64,000 nucleotides of DNA from assembly GCF_012849375.1 (NCBI RefSeq), contig NZ_CP051684.1, positions 3,472,001 through 3,536,000 on the forward strand. The letters are read 5' to 3'. The translations under genes and the position numbers were made by a program. The stretch comes from Duganella dendranthematis. Lineage in GTDB: Bacteria > Pseudomonadota > Gammaproteobacteria > Burkholderiales > Burkholderiaceae_D. The notes below the pieces were generated by a model that saw only the letters and a list, made by a program, of their open reading frames with translations, made no database searches and was not told where the DNA came from. Shown in pieces: positions 26,725-35,325 of this stretch; the stretch's first letter is position 1, and the number at the start of each line of letters is the position of its first letter.

Positions 26725-27546
26725 ATGAAAATTGCATTTATCGGCGGCGGCAATATGGCTGCTGCCCTGATCGCCGGCCTGGCGAATAAACTGACCGCCG
26801 GCGCCAACATCCACGTTGTGGACCCGAACGCGGACGCGCTGGCGCGGCTGCACAAGCAGTATGGCGTGACCACGGCTTCGGGAACCGATGCGGTGGTCGG
26901 CGCGGCGGATGTGATCGTGCTGGCGGTCAAACCGCAAAGCATGCGCGAAGTGGCGGCGCAGCTGCTGCCGTTCATCGATGCGGTGCGGCCGCCGCTGATC
27001 GTGTCGATCGCGGCCGGCATCCGTGGCGCCGACCTGTCGCGCTGGCTGGGCGGCCATGCCGCCATCGTGCGCTGCATGCCGAACACGCCGGCGCTGATCG
27101 GCAAGGGCATCACCGGCATGGTGGCCATGCCGGGCGTCAGCGCCGAGCAGACCAAGGCCGCCGACGACATCCTGCGCGCAGTCGGCCCGACCGTGTGGCT
27201 GGATGACGAAAGCAAGATCGATGCGGTGACGGCGGTATCGGGCAGCGGCCCCGCCTACGTGTTCTACTTCATCGAGGCGATGCAGCAGGCGTCCGAGGAA
27301 ATGGGCCTGAGCGCGGAGCAGGGCAAGCAATTGGCGCTGGCCACCTTTACCGGCGCGGCCCAGCTGGCGTTGCAATCGAGCGAACCTGTATCGCTGCTGC
27401 GTGAACGGGTCACGTCGAAAGGCGGCACCACTTACGCCGCGCTGACCAGCATGGAAAACAGCGGCATCAAAGCGTCCATCATCACCGCCATGAAAGCGGC
27501 CGCCGCCCGCGGCAAGGAGCTTGGCGACGAGCTGGGTTCTGCGTGA
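26725..27546 (+). CDS. proC: Pyrroline-5-carboxylate reductase
   Basis: Last step of proline synthesis: NAD(P)H-dependent reduction of pyrroline-5-carboxylate. The N-terminal Rossmann motif is FIGGGNMAAALIAGL, followed by VLAVKPQSM and MPNTPALIGKG. The C-terminal signature is LRERVTSKGGTTYAAL. Length (273) is normal. It is cotranscribed with yggS. Confidence 0.96.
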   Translation: MKIAFIGGGNMAAALIAGLANKLTAGANIHVVDPNADALARLHKQYGVTTASGTDAVVGAADVIVLAVKPQSMREVAAQLLPFIDAVRPPLIVSIAAGIRGADLSRWLGGHAAIVRCMPNTPALIGKGITGMVAMPGVSAEQTKAADDILRAVGPTVWLDDESKIDAVTAVSGSGPAYVFYFIEAMQQASEEMGLSAEQGKQLALATFTGAAQLALQSSEPVSLLRERVTSKGGTTYAALTSMENSGIKASIITAMKAAAARGKELGDELGSA

Positions 27547-27651
27547 TCGCAGTCGGTCTCCGCTATCCACGTCCACGGCGCCCGGCTGCCGGCCGCCGTG
27601 CTGGTCTTCTCCGGCGTGGAAGCGCCGCAGAAGCAAGTTACGCCTGCAAGT

Positions 27652-27987
27652 TTATTTACGGCTGATCAGCACGCCAAGGAGCAGGCCGATGGTGGCGCCG
27701 ACGGTGACGGCTTTCCATGGATTGTCGCGCACGTAGACGTTGACGCTGTCGGCGGCGTCGCGGCTGTGGGCCAGGATGCTGTCTTCCAGTTTGCGCAGGT
27801 CGCTGATGGCGGTGCGCAGCGTGTCGTCGAAGCGGATGCGGGCGGCGGAGGCGGCTTCGCTGACGTCGTCCGCGCTGTCTTCCAGCCATTTTTCGGCGTC
27901 ATTGATGGAACTTTTCAGGCCGTCTATCAGTTTGTCGCGGGTATTGGCGCCTGCGGCCTGGATGTCGGTAATGTCGTTCTGACTCAT
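27652..27987 (-). CDS. DUF883 family protein (ElaB/YqjD-like)
   Basis: Short protein of 111 residues with an amphipathic helical region (about 15-85, rich in Asp, Ala and Lys), then the family signature YVRDNPWKAVTVGATIGLLLGVLISRK, a C-terminal membrane anchor. E. coli relatives YqjD and ElaB bind ribosomes at the membrane in stationary phase; whether this one does is unknown. The ATG at 27987 follows GAGG. The same open frame extends upstream into the ubiA region, but that part is not coding. Confidence 0.92.
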   Translation of the reverse strand: MSQNDITDIQAAGANTRDKLIDGLKSSINDAEKWLEDSADDVSEAASAARIRFDDTLRTAISDLRKLEDSILAHSRDAADSVNVYVRDNPWKAVTVGATIGLLLGVLISRK

Positions 27988-28082
27988 GGTGACCTCGTTA
28001 GTATGCACTGGTGGGAAAAGAGAACCAGTGTAAGTATCGGTCAAGTCACCACTTTGCGCGCGCTCAATTGGCGAAGCGAACG

Positions 28083-28937
28083 CTAGCGCAGCGCGTAATC
28101 CAGCGCCACCCCGGCAAACACCGCGCCGCCCAGCCAGTTGTTGTGGCGGAAAGCGTAGAAGCAGGGATCGCGTTCGCGGTTGCGGATCAGCGTGTAGTGG
28201 TAGCAGGCCATGCCGGCCGCCACCGCCAGCCCGGCAACAAACCACAGGCGCAGGCCCAGCTGCCAGCCGCACAGCAGCAGAATCGCCAGGTGCAGCGCGT
28301 AGCAGAGCATGATGATGGCGACGTCGTAGCGGCCGAAGGTGATCGCCGAGGTCTTGATGCCGATCTTCAGGTCGTCGTCGCGGTCGACCATGGCGTATTC
28401 GGTGTCGTAGGCCAGGGTCCAGAACACGTTGCCGACCAACAGCAGCCAGGCCACCGGCGGTACGTTGTTCTGGATCGCCGCGAACGCCATCGGGATGCCG
28501 AAGCCGAAGGCGATGCCGAGGTAAGCCTGCGGAATCGCGAAGAAGCGTTTGAAGTAGGGATAGGTGCCGGCCAGAATCGCCGCCACCACCGACAGCTGCT
28601 TGGTCAGCGCATTCAGCGGCAGGATCAGGCAGAAGGCCACCAGCGTCAGCCCCACGGCAATCGCCACCGCTTCCTTGCCGCTGACGCGGCCGCTGGTGAT
28701 GGGACGCTGGGCGGTGCGTTTGACAAACTTGTCGATGTCCTGGTCGGCGTAGTCGTTGATGGCGCAGCCGGCCGAGCGCATCAGGAAGGTGCCGAGGATG
28801 AAGATCAGCAGCAAGTGCCAGTCCGGCACGCCGCCGCTGGCCAGCCACATCGCAATCAGCGTCGGCCACAGCAGCAGCACGGTGCCGATCGGTTTGTCCA
28901 TGCGGATCAGACGAAGGTAGAGGCCCAGCTTGTTCAT
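28083..28937 (-). CDS. ubiA: 4-hydroxybenzoate polyprenyltransferase
   Basis: Integral membrane prenyltransferase of ubiquinone synthesis, attaching the polyprenyl tail to 4-hydroxybenzoate. The two Asp-rich motifs are [15 protein letters not shown] and [16 protein letters not shown]. Multiple membrane helices are present and length (284) is typical. It is upstream of DUF883 on the same strand, separated by 95 bases, and oxyR lies 55 bases before it. Confidence 0.95.
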   Translation of the reverse strand: MNKLGLYLRLIRMDKPIGTVLLLWPTLIAMWLASGGVPDWHLLLIFILGTFLMRSAGCAINDYADQDIDKFVKRTAQRPITSGRVSGKEAVAIAVGLTLVAFCLILPLNALTKQLSVVAAILAGTYPYFKRFFAIPQAYLGIAFGFGIPMAFAAIQNNVPPVAWLLLVGNVFWTLAYDTEYAMVDRDDDLKIGIKTSAITFGRYDVAIIMLCYALHLAILLLCGWQLGLRLWFVAGLAVAAGMACYHYTLIRNRERDPCFYAFRHNNWLGGAVFAGVALDYALR

Positions 28938-28992
28938 ATGTCACTTCGGGTAACAGGAAAGCGGTGATTATCGCAAATCCTGGAGCCCGGTG

Positions 28993-29928
28993 TCATGCGT
29001 CGGAGCAGAGGGTGGTAATGCCCGGCAGGTTGCAAGATGCCACCACGTCGCAGACGGCGTCGATGGCGGCCTTGCGGGTGAAGCTTTTGCGCCACACGAT
29101 AACCACGCGGCGCGACGGCGCCGGTTCCTCGAACGGGCGGAACTGCAACATGCCTTCCTTGGTGTCCATGTCCGGCACCGAGGCGCGCGGCAGCACGGTC
29201 AGGCCGATGCCGCTGGCCACCATGTGACGGATGGTTTCCAGCGACGACCCTTCAAAGGTGCGCTGCATGCCATTGCCCGGCGCAGAGAAACGCGCCATCT
29301 CGGGACATACTTCCAGTACCTGGTCGCGGAAGCAGTGTCCGTTACCAAGCAGCAGCATGTTTTCGGTCTTGAGGTCGTCGGCGGGGATTAGCTTGCGCTT
29401 GGTCCACGGGTGCGCGGCCGGCATCGCCACCACGAATGGCTCGTCATACAACACTTGCATGGCCATACCGTGTTCCGGCAGCGGCAGCGCCATGATGGCG
29501 GCGTCCAGCTCGCCCTGGCGCAGCATCTCCAGCAGCTTGACGGTGAAGTTTTCCTGCAGGATCAGCGGCATCTGCGGCACTTTGTCGATCATGCCTTTGA
29601 CCAGCGGCGGCAGCAGGTAGGGGCCGATGGTGTAGATCACGCCCAGGCGCAACGGTCCGGCCAGCGGATCCTTGTTCTGCTTGGCGAGTTCCTTGATGGC
29701 GGCGGTTTGTTCGAGCACGCGCTCGGCCTGCGCGACGATCTGCGCGCCCAGCGGCGTGACCGAGATTTCGGCGCCGCCCCGTTCAAACAGGACCACGCCC
29801 AATTCGTCTTCGAGTTTCTTGATGGCGACCGACAACGTCGGCTGGGCAACGTAACAGGCCTCGGCCGCATGTCCGAAGTGCTTCGCCCTTGCGACGGCGA
29901 CAATGTATTTCAGTTCGGTCAGTGTCAT
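28993..29928 (-). CDS. oxyR: Hydrogen peroxide-sensing LysR regulator OxyR
   Basis: Peroxide-responsive activator. The N-terminal helix-turn-helix is HFGHAAEACYVAQPTLSVAI. The redox pair is in NGHCFRDQVLEVC, equivalent to the Cys199/Cys208 disulfide of E. coli OxyR. Length (311) is normal. The glutathione peroxidase at 23270 is a conceivable target but shows no obvious link. It is divergent from the pilU-like gene at 30029. Confidence 0.95.
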   Translation of the reverse strand: MTLTELKYIVAVARAKHFGHAAEACYVAQPTLSVAIKKLEDELGVVLFERGGAEISVTPLGAQIVAQAERVLEQTAAIKELAKQNKDPLAGPLRLGVIYTIGPYLLPPLVKGMIDKVPQMPLILQENFTVKLLEMLRQGELDAAIMALPLPEHGMAMQVLYDEPFVVAMPAAHPWTKRKLIPADDLKTENMLLLGNGHCFRDQVLEVCPEMARFSAPGNGMQRTFEGSSLETIRHMVASGIGLTVLPRASVPDMDTKEGMLQFRPFEEPAPSRRVVIVWRKSFTRKAAIDAVCDVVASCNLPGITTLCSDA

Positions 29929-30028
29929 GAAGTTATTTGAACACAGGCGATGCTGGGATGCAATAAAGGAACGCCAAGTTGAGCTATTGTAGCGGAATAT
30001 AATGCTGCGACAATCCGAAAGGCGATAT

Positions 30029-31210
30029 ATGTCCTCAACATTTGGTCCTGAAGAAGCCCAAGCCTATCTGCACAAGCTGCTGAAGGTGATGCACCACACC
30101 GGCGGTTCGGACTTGTTTATCGCCGCCGACTTCCCGCCCAGTATCAAGGCGCAAGGGGCGATGAAGCCGTTGAGCCAGCAGAAGCTGACCGGCAGCGTGA
30201 CGCGCGCGCTGGCGTTGTCGATCATGAACGACAAGCAGCAGCGCGAGTTCGAGACTGAGCTGGAATGCAATTTTGCCATCTCGCTGCCGGAGGTGTGCCG
30301 GTTCCGCGTCAACGTCTTCGTGCAGCAACAGAATGTGGGCATGGTGATCCGTACCATCGCTTCCGAGATCCCGACGCTGGAAAAGCTGGAACTGCCGGAG
30401 GTGCTGAAGGACATCGTCATGACCAAGCGCGGGCTGGTACTGGTGGTGGGTGGCACCGGTTCCGGCAAGTCGACCACGCTGGCGGCGATGATCGATTACC
30501 GCAACGCGAATTCGGCCGGCCACATCATCACGGTGGAAGACCCGGTCGAGTACGTGCACAAGAACAAGGGCTGCCTGGTCACACACCGCGAGGTCGGCGT
30601 TGATACGCTGTCGTGGCACAACGCGCTGAAGAACACGCTGCGCCAGGCGCCGGACGTGATCCTGATCGGCGAGATCCGCGACACCGAAACCATGGAGCAC
30701 GCGATCGCCTTCGCCGAGACCGGCCACCTGTGCCTGGGCACGCTGCACGCCAACAACGCCAACCAGACCATGGACCGTATCATCAATTTCTTCCCGGAAG
30801 AGCGGCGCAACCAGCTGCTGATGGATTTGTCGTCCAACCTGCGCGCCATCGTTTCACAGCGGCTGATCCGCACCGAAGACGGCAAGGGCCGCAAGGCGGC
30901 GATTGAAATCCTGCTCAACACGCCGACCATCGCCGAGATGATTTTCAAAGGGAATTTCCAGAGCATCAAGGAGATCATGCAGAAATCGCGCGAGCTGGGC
31001 ATGTGCACCTTCGACCAGGCGCTGTATGAACTTTATAATAAAGGCTATATTGCCTACGAAGAGGCGCTGCGCAATGCCGACTCGGCCAATGGCCTGCGCC
31101 TGCAGATCAAGCTGCACGGCGGCCGCGCCGAACCGGGCGAGGGCGGCGGCGCCTTTGGCGCGCTGAGCATCGAACAAGACGCAGCACCAGACGACGAATC
31201 CAAAACCTAG
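30029..31210 (+). CDS. PilT/PilU family ATPase, second PilU-like paralogue
   Basis: A third PilT-family motor in the window, closer to PilU. Walker A is GGTGSGKST (141-149), followed by EDPVEYVHKNKG, Walker B ILIGEIRDTETM and His box HLCLGTLHANNANQ. It differs from the pilU at 23755 by a Gly/Glu/Asp-rich C-terminal tail (about 25 residues). ATG at 30029 is preceded by AAAGG; an in-frame ATG at 30002 overlaps a TATAAT at 29998 and is unlikely. It is followed by rfaE2 after 9 bases. Its role may be accessory retraction or regulation. Confidence 0.92.
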   Translation: MSSTFGPEEAQAYLHKLLKVMHHTGGSDLFIAADFPPSIKAQGAMKPLSQQKLTGSVTRALALSIMNDKQQREFETELECNFAISLPEVCRFRVNVFVQQQNVGMVIRTIASEIPTLEKLELPEVLKDIVMTKRGLVLVVGGTGSGKSTTLAAMIDYRNANSAGHIITVEDPVEYVHKNKGCLVTHREVGVDTLSWHNALKNTLRQAPDVILIGEIRDTETMEHAIAFAETGHLCLGTLHANNANQTMDRIINFFPEERRNQLLMDLSSNLRAIVSQRLIRTEDGKGRKAAIEILLNTPTIAEMIFKGNFQSIKEIMQKSRELGMCTFDQALYELYNKGYIAYEEALRNADSANGLRLQIKLHGGRAEPGEGGGAFGALSIEQDAAPDDESKT

Positions 31211-31219
31211 AAACCAACC

Positions 31220-31702
31220 ATGCCTCAATTTGAAGACAAGATCTGCTCCCGCGAACAACTGGCGGCCCGCGTGGCGGCGCTGCCCAAGCCGGTGGTGCTG
31301 ACCAACGGCGTATTCGACATCCTGCACCGCGGCCACGTCACCTACCTGGCGCAGGCGCGCGCGCTGGGCGCCTCGCTGGTGGTGGCGGCCAATACTGACG
31401 CCTCCGTCAAACGTCTGGGCAAGGGCGACGACCGGCCGCTCAACACCGCCGCCGACCGCATGGCGGTGCTGGCCGCGCTGGAGTCGGTCAGCCTGGTGGT
31501 GGAGTTTGACGAAGACACCGCGCTGCAAGTGGTACAGCAGGCGCGTCCGGAAATCTACGCCAAGGGCGGCGATTACCAGATGGATGCGATTCCCGAGGGT
31601 CAGGCGGTGCTGGCCTACGGCGGCCAGGCGGTGGCCATCGATTTCGAGCATGACCGCTCGACCACTAAGCTGCTGACCAAAGTACGTACCCACCAGCCAT
31701 GA
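31220..31702 (+). CDS. rfaE2: D-glycero-beta-D-manno-heptose 1-phosphate adenylyltransferase
   Basis: Nucleotidyltransferase making ADP-heptose for the LPS inner core. The signature TNGVFDILHRGHVTYL holds the HxGH nucleotide-binding site. Substrate-loop residues ANTDASVKRLGKGDDRPLN follow, and the end is KLLTKVR. It is 160 residues long, equivalent to the C-terminal half of E. coli HldE; the kinase half is separate and not here. The stop overlaps the start of the next ORF (ATGA). Confidence 0.95.
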   Translation: MPQFEDKICSREQLAARVAALPKPVVLTNGVFDILHRGHVTYLAQARALGASLVVAANTDASVKRLGKGDDRPLNTAADRMAVLAALESVSLVVEFDEDTALQVVQQARPEIYAKGGDYQMDAIPEGQAVLAYGGQAVAIDFEHDRSTTKLLTKVRTHQP

Positions 31703-31989
31703 GATTGTTGCTGATCGCCTTCGCCACGCTGGTGTTTCTCGGCGTGCTGTGGGGGCCGGCGTTCGCGCTGGCGCTGCGCTACTGGCGGCGTGGCGACGCC
31801 CGCGCGTTCAGTCCGCTGCGCTATCTGTATCCGGCGCAGTTGATGACCACGGTGGCGCTGGCGTTCGGTGCCGACGTGTTCGGCTTCCGCCAGCCGGCCG
31901 CGCTGCTGGCCGGCATCACGCTGATGGTGGGCGTGCTCGGCGCCGGCTTGCTGTTCCTGATGCGCTGGGTGCAGCGCTGGCGGGCGTGA
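31699..31989 (+). CDS. Small hypothetical membrane protein (96 aa)
   Basis: Three hydrophobic segments are visible: LLLIAFATLVFLGVLWGPAF, then QLMTTVALAFGADVFGF, then ALLAGITLMVGVLGAGLLFL. The C-terminus is basic (RWVQRWRA). No family was recognised. Overlaps on both sides (ATGA with rfaE2, GTGA with the AraC gene) suggest that it is translated in one transcript with them. Confidence 0.75.
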   Translation: MRLLLIAFATLVFLGVLWGPAFALALRYWRRGDARAFSPLRYLYPAQLMTTVALAFGADVFGFRQPAALLAGITLMVGVLGAGLLFLMRWVQRWRA

Positions 31990-33059
31990 GCAACGGTTAC
32001 ACCGACGTCGTCGCGCAGCGCATCGCCGCGCGTGAACAGCGTTATGTGTTGCCGGACGGCGGCAGGTCGGCTGATGTCGCGCCGCAGATGTTGCGCCAGC
32101 ATTTCACCGTCGGCGCCGAGGCGCGCAACTTGCAGGCGCTGGCGTGGAGCGACTATGTTGGCCGTACCCTGGAAGTGCCGGTCACGCGCGGCCAGGTGGC
32201 GAGCGGTTTTTTCGGCGAGCTGGACACCTATGTGTTGAAGGACCTGGTGTTCCTCGACAGCCGCACCGATCCGGTTTGCCAGCGCCGCACCAACGCGCGC
32301 ATCTCGCGCGATGCGGTGCGCGACTATGTATTCCATGTGGCGGTGGATGGCGTGATCGAAACCGTTACCGGCCCGCAACAGCGCAAGGCGGAACAGTTCA
32401 GGCCCGGCATCCTTGCGCTGGACATGGGCCAGCCGATGCAGATGATGCGGCCCGGCCGCGCGCGGGCGCTGGCGTTCTTTGTGCCGCGCGCCACGGTGGA
32501 GGCGGAAATCCTCGACGCGCCGGCCCTCCACGGGCGGGTGGTGACCTACACCACGCCGCTGACGCGGCTGATTCTGGACCAGGTGGTGACGCTGTGCCGG
32601 CAGTTGCCGCAACTGTCCGACGCCGAGGCGGCGCAGGTGATCCGCACCTGCGTGCAGCTGATCATCGCCGCCTTCGGCAAGCAGGCGCGGCTGGCGGAAG
32701 GTGCGCGCGCCGCCGCCCACGCGGCGCTGCGCAGCCAGATCCAGCGCTATATCCAGGCCAATCTCGGTGAGGACACGCTGACGCCGGACAGTGTCCTGCG
32801 CCAGTTTGCCATTCCGCGGCCGACGCTGTACCGCATGTTCACGCACGAAGGCGGGCTGGGCGCCTACATCCGCCATTGTCGATTGCGGGAGGCCGCTAAT
32901 GAGCTGGTCCGCTCGCCCAAGGTGGTGGTGACCGAGATCGCTTATGGGCTGTGCTTCAGCAGCGCGTCCGACTTCATCCGCGCCTTCCGCCGCTGCTACG
33001 GCATGACGCCGCAGGAGTTCCGCATGCAGGCGCTGCTGCGCGAACTGGGCCAGCGCTAG
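31986..33059 (+). CDS. AraC family transcriptional regulator
   Basis: A 357-residue regulator. The C-terminal AraC DNA-binding domain runs from about 255 to the end with two helix-turn-helices (LTPDSVLRQFAIPRPTLYRM and VTEIAYGLCFSSASDFIRAF, ending RRCYGMTPQEFR). The N-terminal half resembles the AraC-binding-like cupin domain of NphR-type regulators. The GTG start at 31986 overlaps the preceding stop (GTGA). The same frame stays open upstream to 31749 as antiphase sequence of the membrane ORF. Its 3' end overlaps the convergent tail-collar gene by 4 bases, so that gene is a candidate target. Confidence 0.88.
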   Translation: MSNGYTDVVAQRIAAREQRYVLPDGGRSADVAPQMLRQHFTVGAEARNLQALAWSDYVGRTLEVPVTRGQVASGFFGELDTYVLKDLVFLDSRTDPVCQRRTNARISRDAVRDYVFHVAVDGVIETVTGPQQRKAEQFRPGILALDMGQPMQMMRPGRARALAFFVPRATVEAEILDAPALHGRVVTYTTPLTRLILDQVVTLCRQLPQLSDAEAAQVIRTCVQLIIAAFGKQARLAEGARAAAHAALRSQIQRYIQANLGEDTLTPDSVLRQFAIPRPTLYRMFTHEGGLGAYIRHCRLREAANELVRSPKVVVTEIAYGLCFSSASDFIRAFRRCYGMTPQEFRMQALLRELGQR

Positions 33060-33475
33060 AACGCCGGCATCCTGCCGCGCAACGCAATGTAGAAAGTCAG
33101 CGCCACGTACGGCTGGCGCTTGTCGGGCGGCGTGGCGCCGCCGGCCGTGGCATGCAGGGCATTGTGCCCCGACGGCGCGGCGCAGTGGTAAGGCGCCGGC
33201 GTGGTTGCCGGGCTGTTGCTGTTGACGCCGAAACTGTCGCCCGGCTGGCGCGGCGTCAGGCCGCTGCCGACGCCGTGGCCGCAGACCGCGCGGCCGGCCA
33301 GGTTCGGCAGGCGGAAGTGTGTGGTGCCGTTGCCGCCATAGGTGGCGCCGATCAGCGCATACAGCTCGGGATAGGCCTTGGCGTCGATCAGCCTGCCATC
33401 GCACAAGGTCCAGTCAGGCGGCGCGGCGCCAAAACCGAAAATCTGGATTTCGCCGATAAATGGAATGCCCACCAT
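33056..33475 (-). CDS. Phage tail collar domain protein
   Basis: Single tail-collar domain protein of 139 residues, of the type often annotated microcystin-dependent protein. Signature elements are the start IGEIQIFGFGAAPPDWTLCD (equivalent to GWALCDGQ), ALIGATYGGNGTTHFRLPNL and the end VALTFYIALRG. These proteins are found outside prophages in many proteobacteria; their function is unclear, possibly surface or tailocin-like attachment. It lies 6 bases downstream of a two-domain relative. No other phage genes are nearby. Confidence 0.88.
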   Translation of the reverse strand: MVGIPFIGEIQIFGFGAAPPDWTLCDGRLIDAKAYPELYALIGATYGGNGTTHFRLPNLAGRAVCGHGVGSGLTPRQPGDSFGVNSNSPATTPAPYHCAAPSGHNALHATAGGATPPDKRQPYVALTFYIALRGRMPAF

Positions 33476-33481
33476 CTGCTC

Positions 33482-34330
33482 CTACGCCGCGCGCGACGGG
33501 AAAGCGCCCCGCGCGGCAATGCAAAATGACGCGGTGAGGGTGGGCATCCGATTGCCCTGCGGCGCGCCGGCGGCGACCGGCAAGCTGTGGCCGGCATCGG
33601 TGTCGCTGGCGCCGCCCGCAGCGGCATGGCACTGCGCCGGTGAGGCCTGCGGATGCAATGCCGGCGCCTCCCGGCCGCCATCGTCGCCCACCACGTGGCG
33701 CTGGGCGCCGTGGCCGTCGCCCAGCCCCTGATGCACCGGCACGCGGCCGCGCAAGTCCGGCACGGCGAAGGTGGTGGCGCCATCGCCGCCGTAGGTAGCG
33801 CCGAGCAGCATGAACAATTCTTCATGGTGCTCGATCTGATGGAGGCTGCCGTCGCACGGCAGCCAGCCTTGCGGCGCGGCGGCGAAGGCCAGCATACGAA
33901 TCTCGCCGATCATCGGCGAGTCGGCGCCGTGCAGCGCGATGCAGAAGTTGACCACGAGTGATGGCTGCAGGTTGGCATGGCTGAAGGCGTGCGCCGCGAC
34001 TGTAACCGCTGCGCTGGCTGATGAGGCCTGGGCGGCGGCATGCCGGTGCTGGCCCAACGGCGCGAGTTCGGCGCCGCCGCGTTCGTTGAGCGCGTAAGGC
34101 GTCGGCGTCCAGTCCGGATCAGCCGACCGGCCGGCACCGACCGGCGTAGCACCTTGCAGGTTGGGCACGGCGAAGTCGCGCACGCCGTCACCGCCGTACA
34201 GGGTGCCGATCGCCTGGAATAATTCCGGGTGCTGCCGGATCGACAGGCACTGGCCATTGCACGGCGCGAAATTCCGGGGTGTAAAGCCGAAACCGGTCAT
34301 GACAATCTGGCCAACGTAGGGTAGGGACAT
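33482..34330 (-). CDS. Tandem fusion of two phage tail collar domains
   Basis: 282 residues containing two complete collar units. Unit 1 (about 1-136) runs from GQIVMTGFGFTPRNFAPCNG to LVVNFCIALHG. Unit 2 starts at an internal Met140 (MIGEIRMLAFAAAPQGWLPC) and ends at FCIAARGAFPSRAA, the family's usual C-terminus. Relatives are generally single-domain genes in tandem, so this looks like the loss of a stop between two neighbours. With the 139-residue gene downstream, there are three units in a row. Two AraC regulators flank the pair. Confidence 0.85.
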   Translation of the reverse strand: MSLPYVGQIVMTGFGFTPRNFAPCNGQCLSIRQHPELFQAIGTLYGGDGVRDFAVPNLQGATPVGAGRSADPDWTPTPYALNERGGAELAPLGQHRHAAAQASSASAAVTVAAHAFSHANLQPSLVVNFCIALHGADSPMIGEIRMLAFAAAPQGWLPCDGSLHQIEHHEELFMLLGATYGGDGATTFAVPDLRGRVPVHQGLGDGHGAQRHVVGDDGGREAPALHPQASPAQCHAAAGGASDTDAGHSLPVAAGAPQGNRMPTLTASFCIAARGAFPSRAA

Positions 34331-34518
34331 GCTGCTCTCCGATAAATTACCCGGGCAGATTAGGCAGGGCGCCCGACGACGTCAATCCACGGAAAGTTTT
34401 TTTTCGGATAAGGTTGTATTTCCGTAAAAGTGAGACAGGGTGCCGATGGCGACGCGGCCACGCGCCTAGAATCGCGCGGATTTGCCGGCGACGATGCCGC
34501 CTGTATTAGACTGCTGGC

Positions 34519-35265
34519 ATGCCTACTCTTACCGCCAGTGAAATCGATGTGCGCAGCTACGCCGCGCCATTCTCGGACGCGCACGACTTCGCCCAAATGG
34601 TGTTGCCGCTCAAGGGCAAGCTGACGCTGGACATCAACGGCGTCGGCGACGTGGTGCATCCGCTGCGCGCCGGCTTCATTGCGCCGGGGCTGGTGCACAC
34701 GCAGTTTTCGCGGGAGCCTAACCAGTCGCTGATCCTGGATTTCGACCTCGCCACCGTGCCGCCCGACACGGCGGGGCGGCTGGCCGAGCGTCCGTATGCG
34801 CCGATCGGCGCTGCCGCCGGCAAGCTGATCGACTTCATGGGCATGATGCACGCGCAAGGCACGGCCAGCACCGCCGTGCTGACGCATTGGACGCCGTTGC
34901 TGCTGGAAGCGTTAACCAGCCAGCCACTGCGTCCGGCCTCGCGCCTGCAAGCGGCGTTGACGCAGTTCGAAGCGGCGCCCGGCCAGCCGTGGCAGACCGA
35001 CAGCATGGCGCGGGTGGCATGCATGAGCGTGAGCAGCCTGCACCGCGTGTTCCGCGAAGAACTCGACACCACGCCGCAAGCCTGGCTGAACGCGATGCGG
35101 CTGCGCTTTGTGTGTCGCCAGCTGGTGGAGTCGTCGCTACCGATTGCACAGCTGGCCACGCTGGCCGGCTACGCCGACCAGAGCGCGCTGACGCACGCCA
35201 TGCGGCGCGCGATGGACATCACGCCGCTGGCGTACCGCAAGCAGAACCAGACAAAAATCCGCTAG
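34519..35265 (+). CDS. AraC family transcriptional regulator
   Basis: 248 residues with an N-terminal cupin-like sensor (APFSDAHDFAQMVLPLKGKL, APGLVHTQF) and a C-terminal AraC domain (MARVACMSVSSLHRVFREEL and IAQLATLAGYADQSALTHAM, ending RRAMDITPLAYRK). It is divergent from the tail-collar pair across 188 bases and 60 bases upstream of an EamA transporter. Either could be its target. No ligand is evident. Confidence 0.9.
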   Translation: MPTLTASEIDVRSYAAPFSDAHDFAQMVLPLKGKLTLDINGVGDVVHPLRAGFIAPGLVHTQFSREPNQSLILDFDLATVPPDTAGRLAERPYAPIGAAAGKLIDFMGMMHAQGTASTAVLTHWTPLLLEALTSQPLRPASRLQAALTQFEAAPGQPWQTDSMARVACMSVSSLHRVFREELDTTPQAWLNAMRLRFVCRQLVESSLPIAQLATLAGYADQSALTHAMRRAMDITPLAYRKQNQTKIR

Positions 35266-35325
35266 TCCCACACAATCCTTGCGCGCCGCGCGCCGCCACA
35301 ATGGTTCCCGGAAAAGGAGAACTGT

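Noticed and set aside
27988..28944. N-terminal extension of the DUF883 open frame through the ubiA region
   Set aside because: Only the last 111 residues match the family. A GAGG-preceded ATG at 27987 gives a normal-length protein, and the remainder is out-of-frame ubiA sequence.
31749..31985. Upstream extension of the AraC regulator into the membrane-protein gene
   Set aside because: The extension is the other frame of the small membrane ORF. The GTG at 31986, overlapping its stop, fits operon-style coupling and the length of the family.
33056..34330. Prophage or tailocin locus
   Set aside because: Only collar-domain proteins are present. There is no sheath, tube, baseplate, lysis, integrase or capsid gene on either side.
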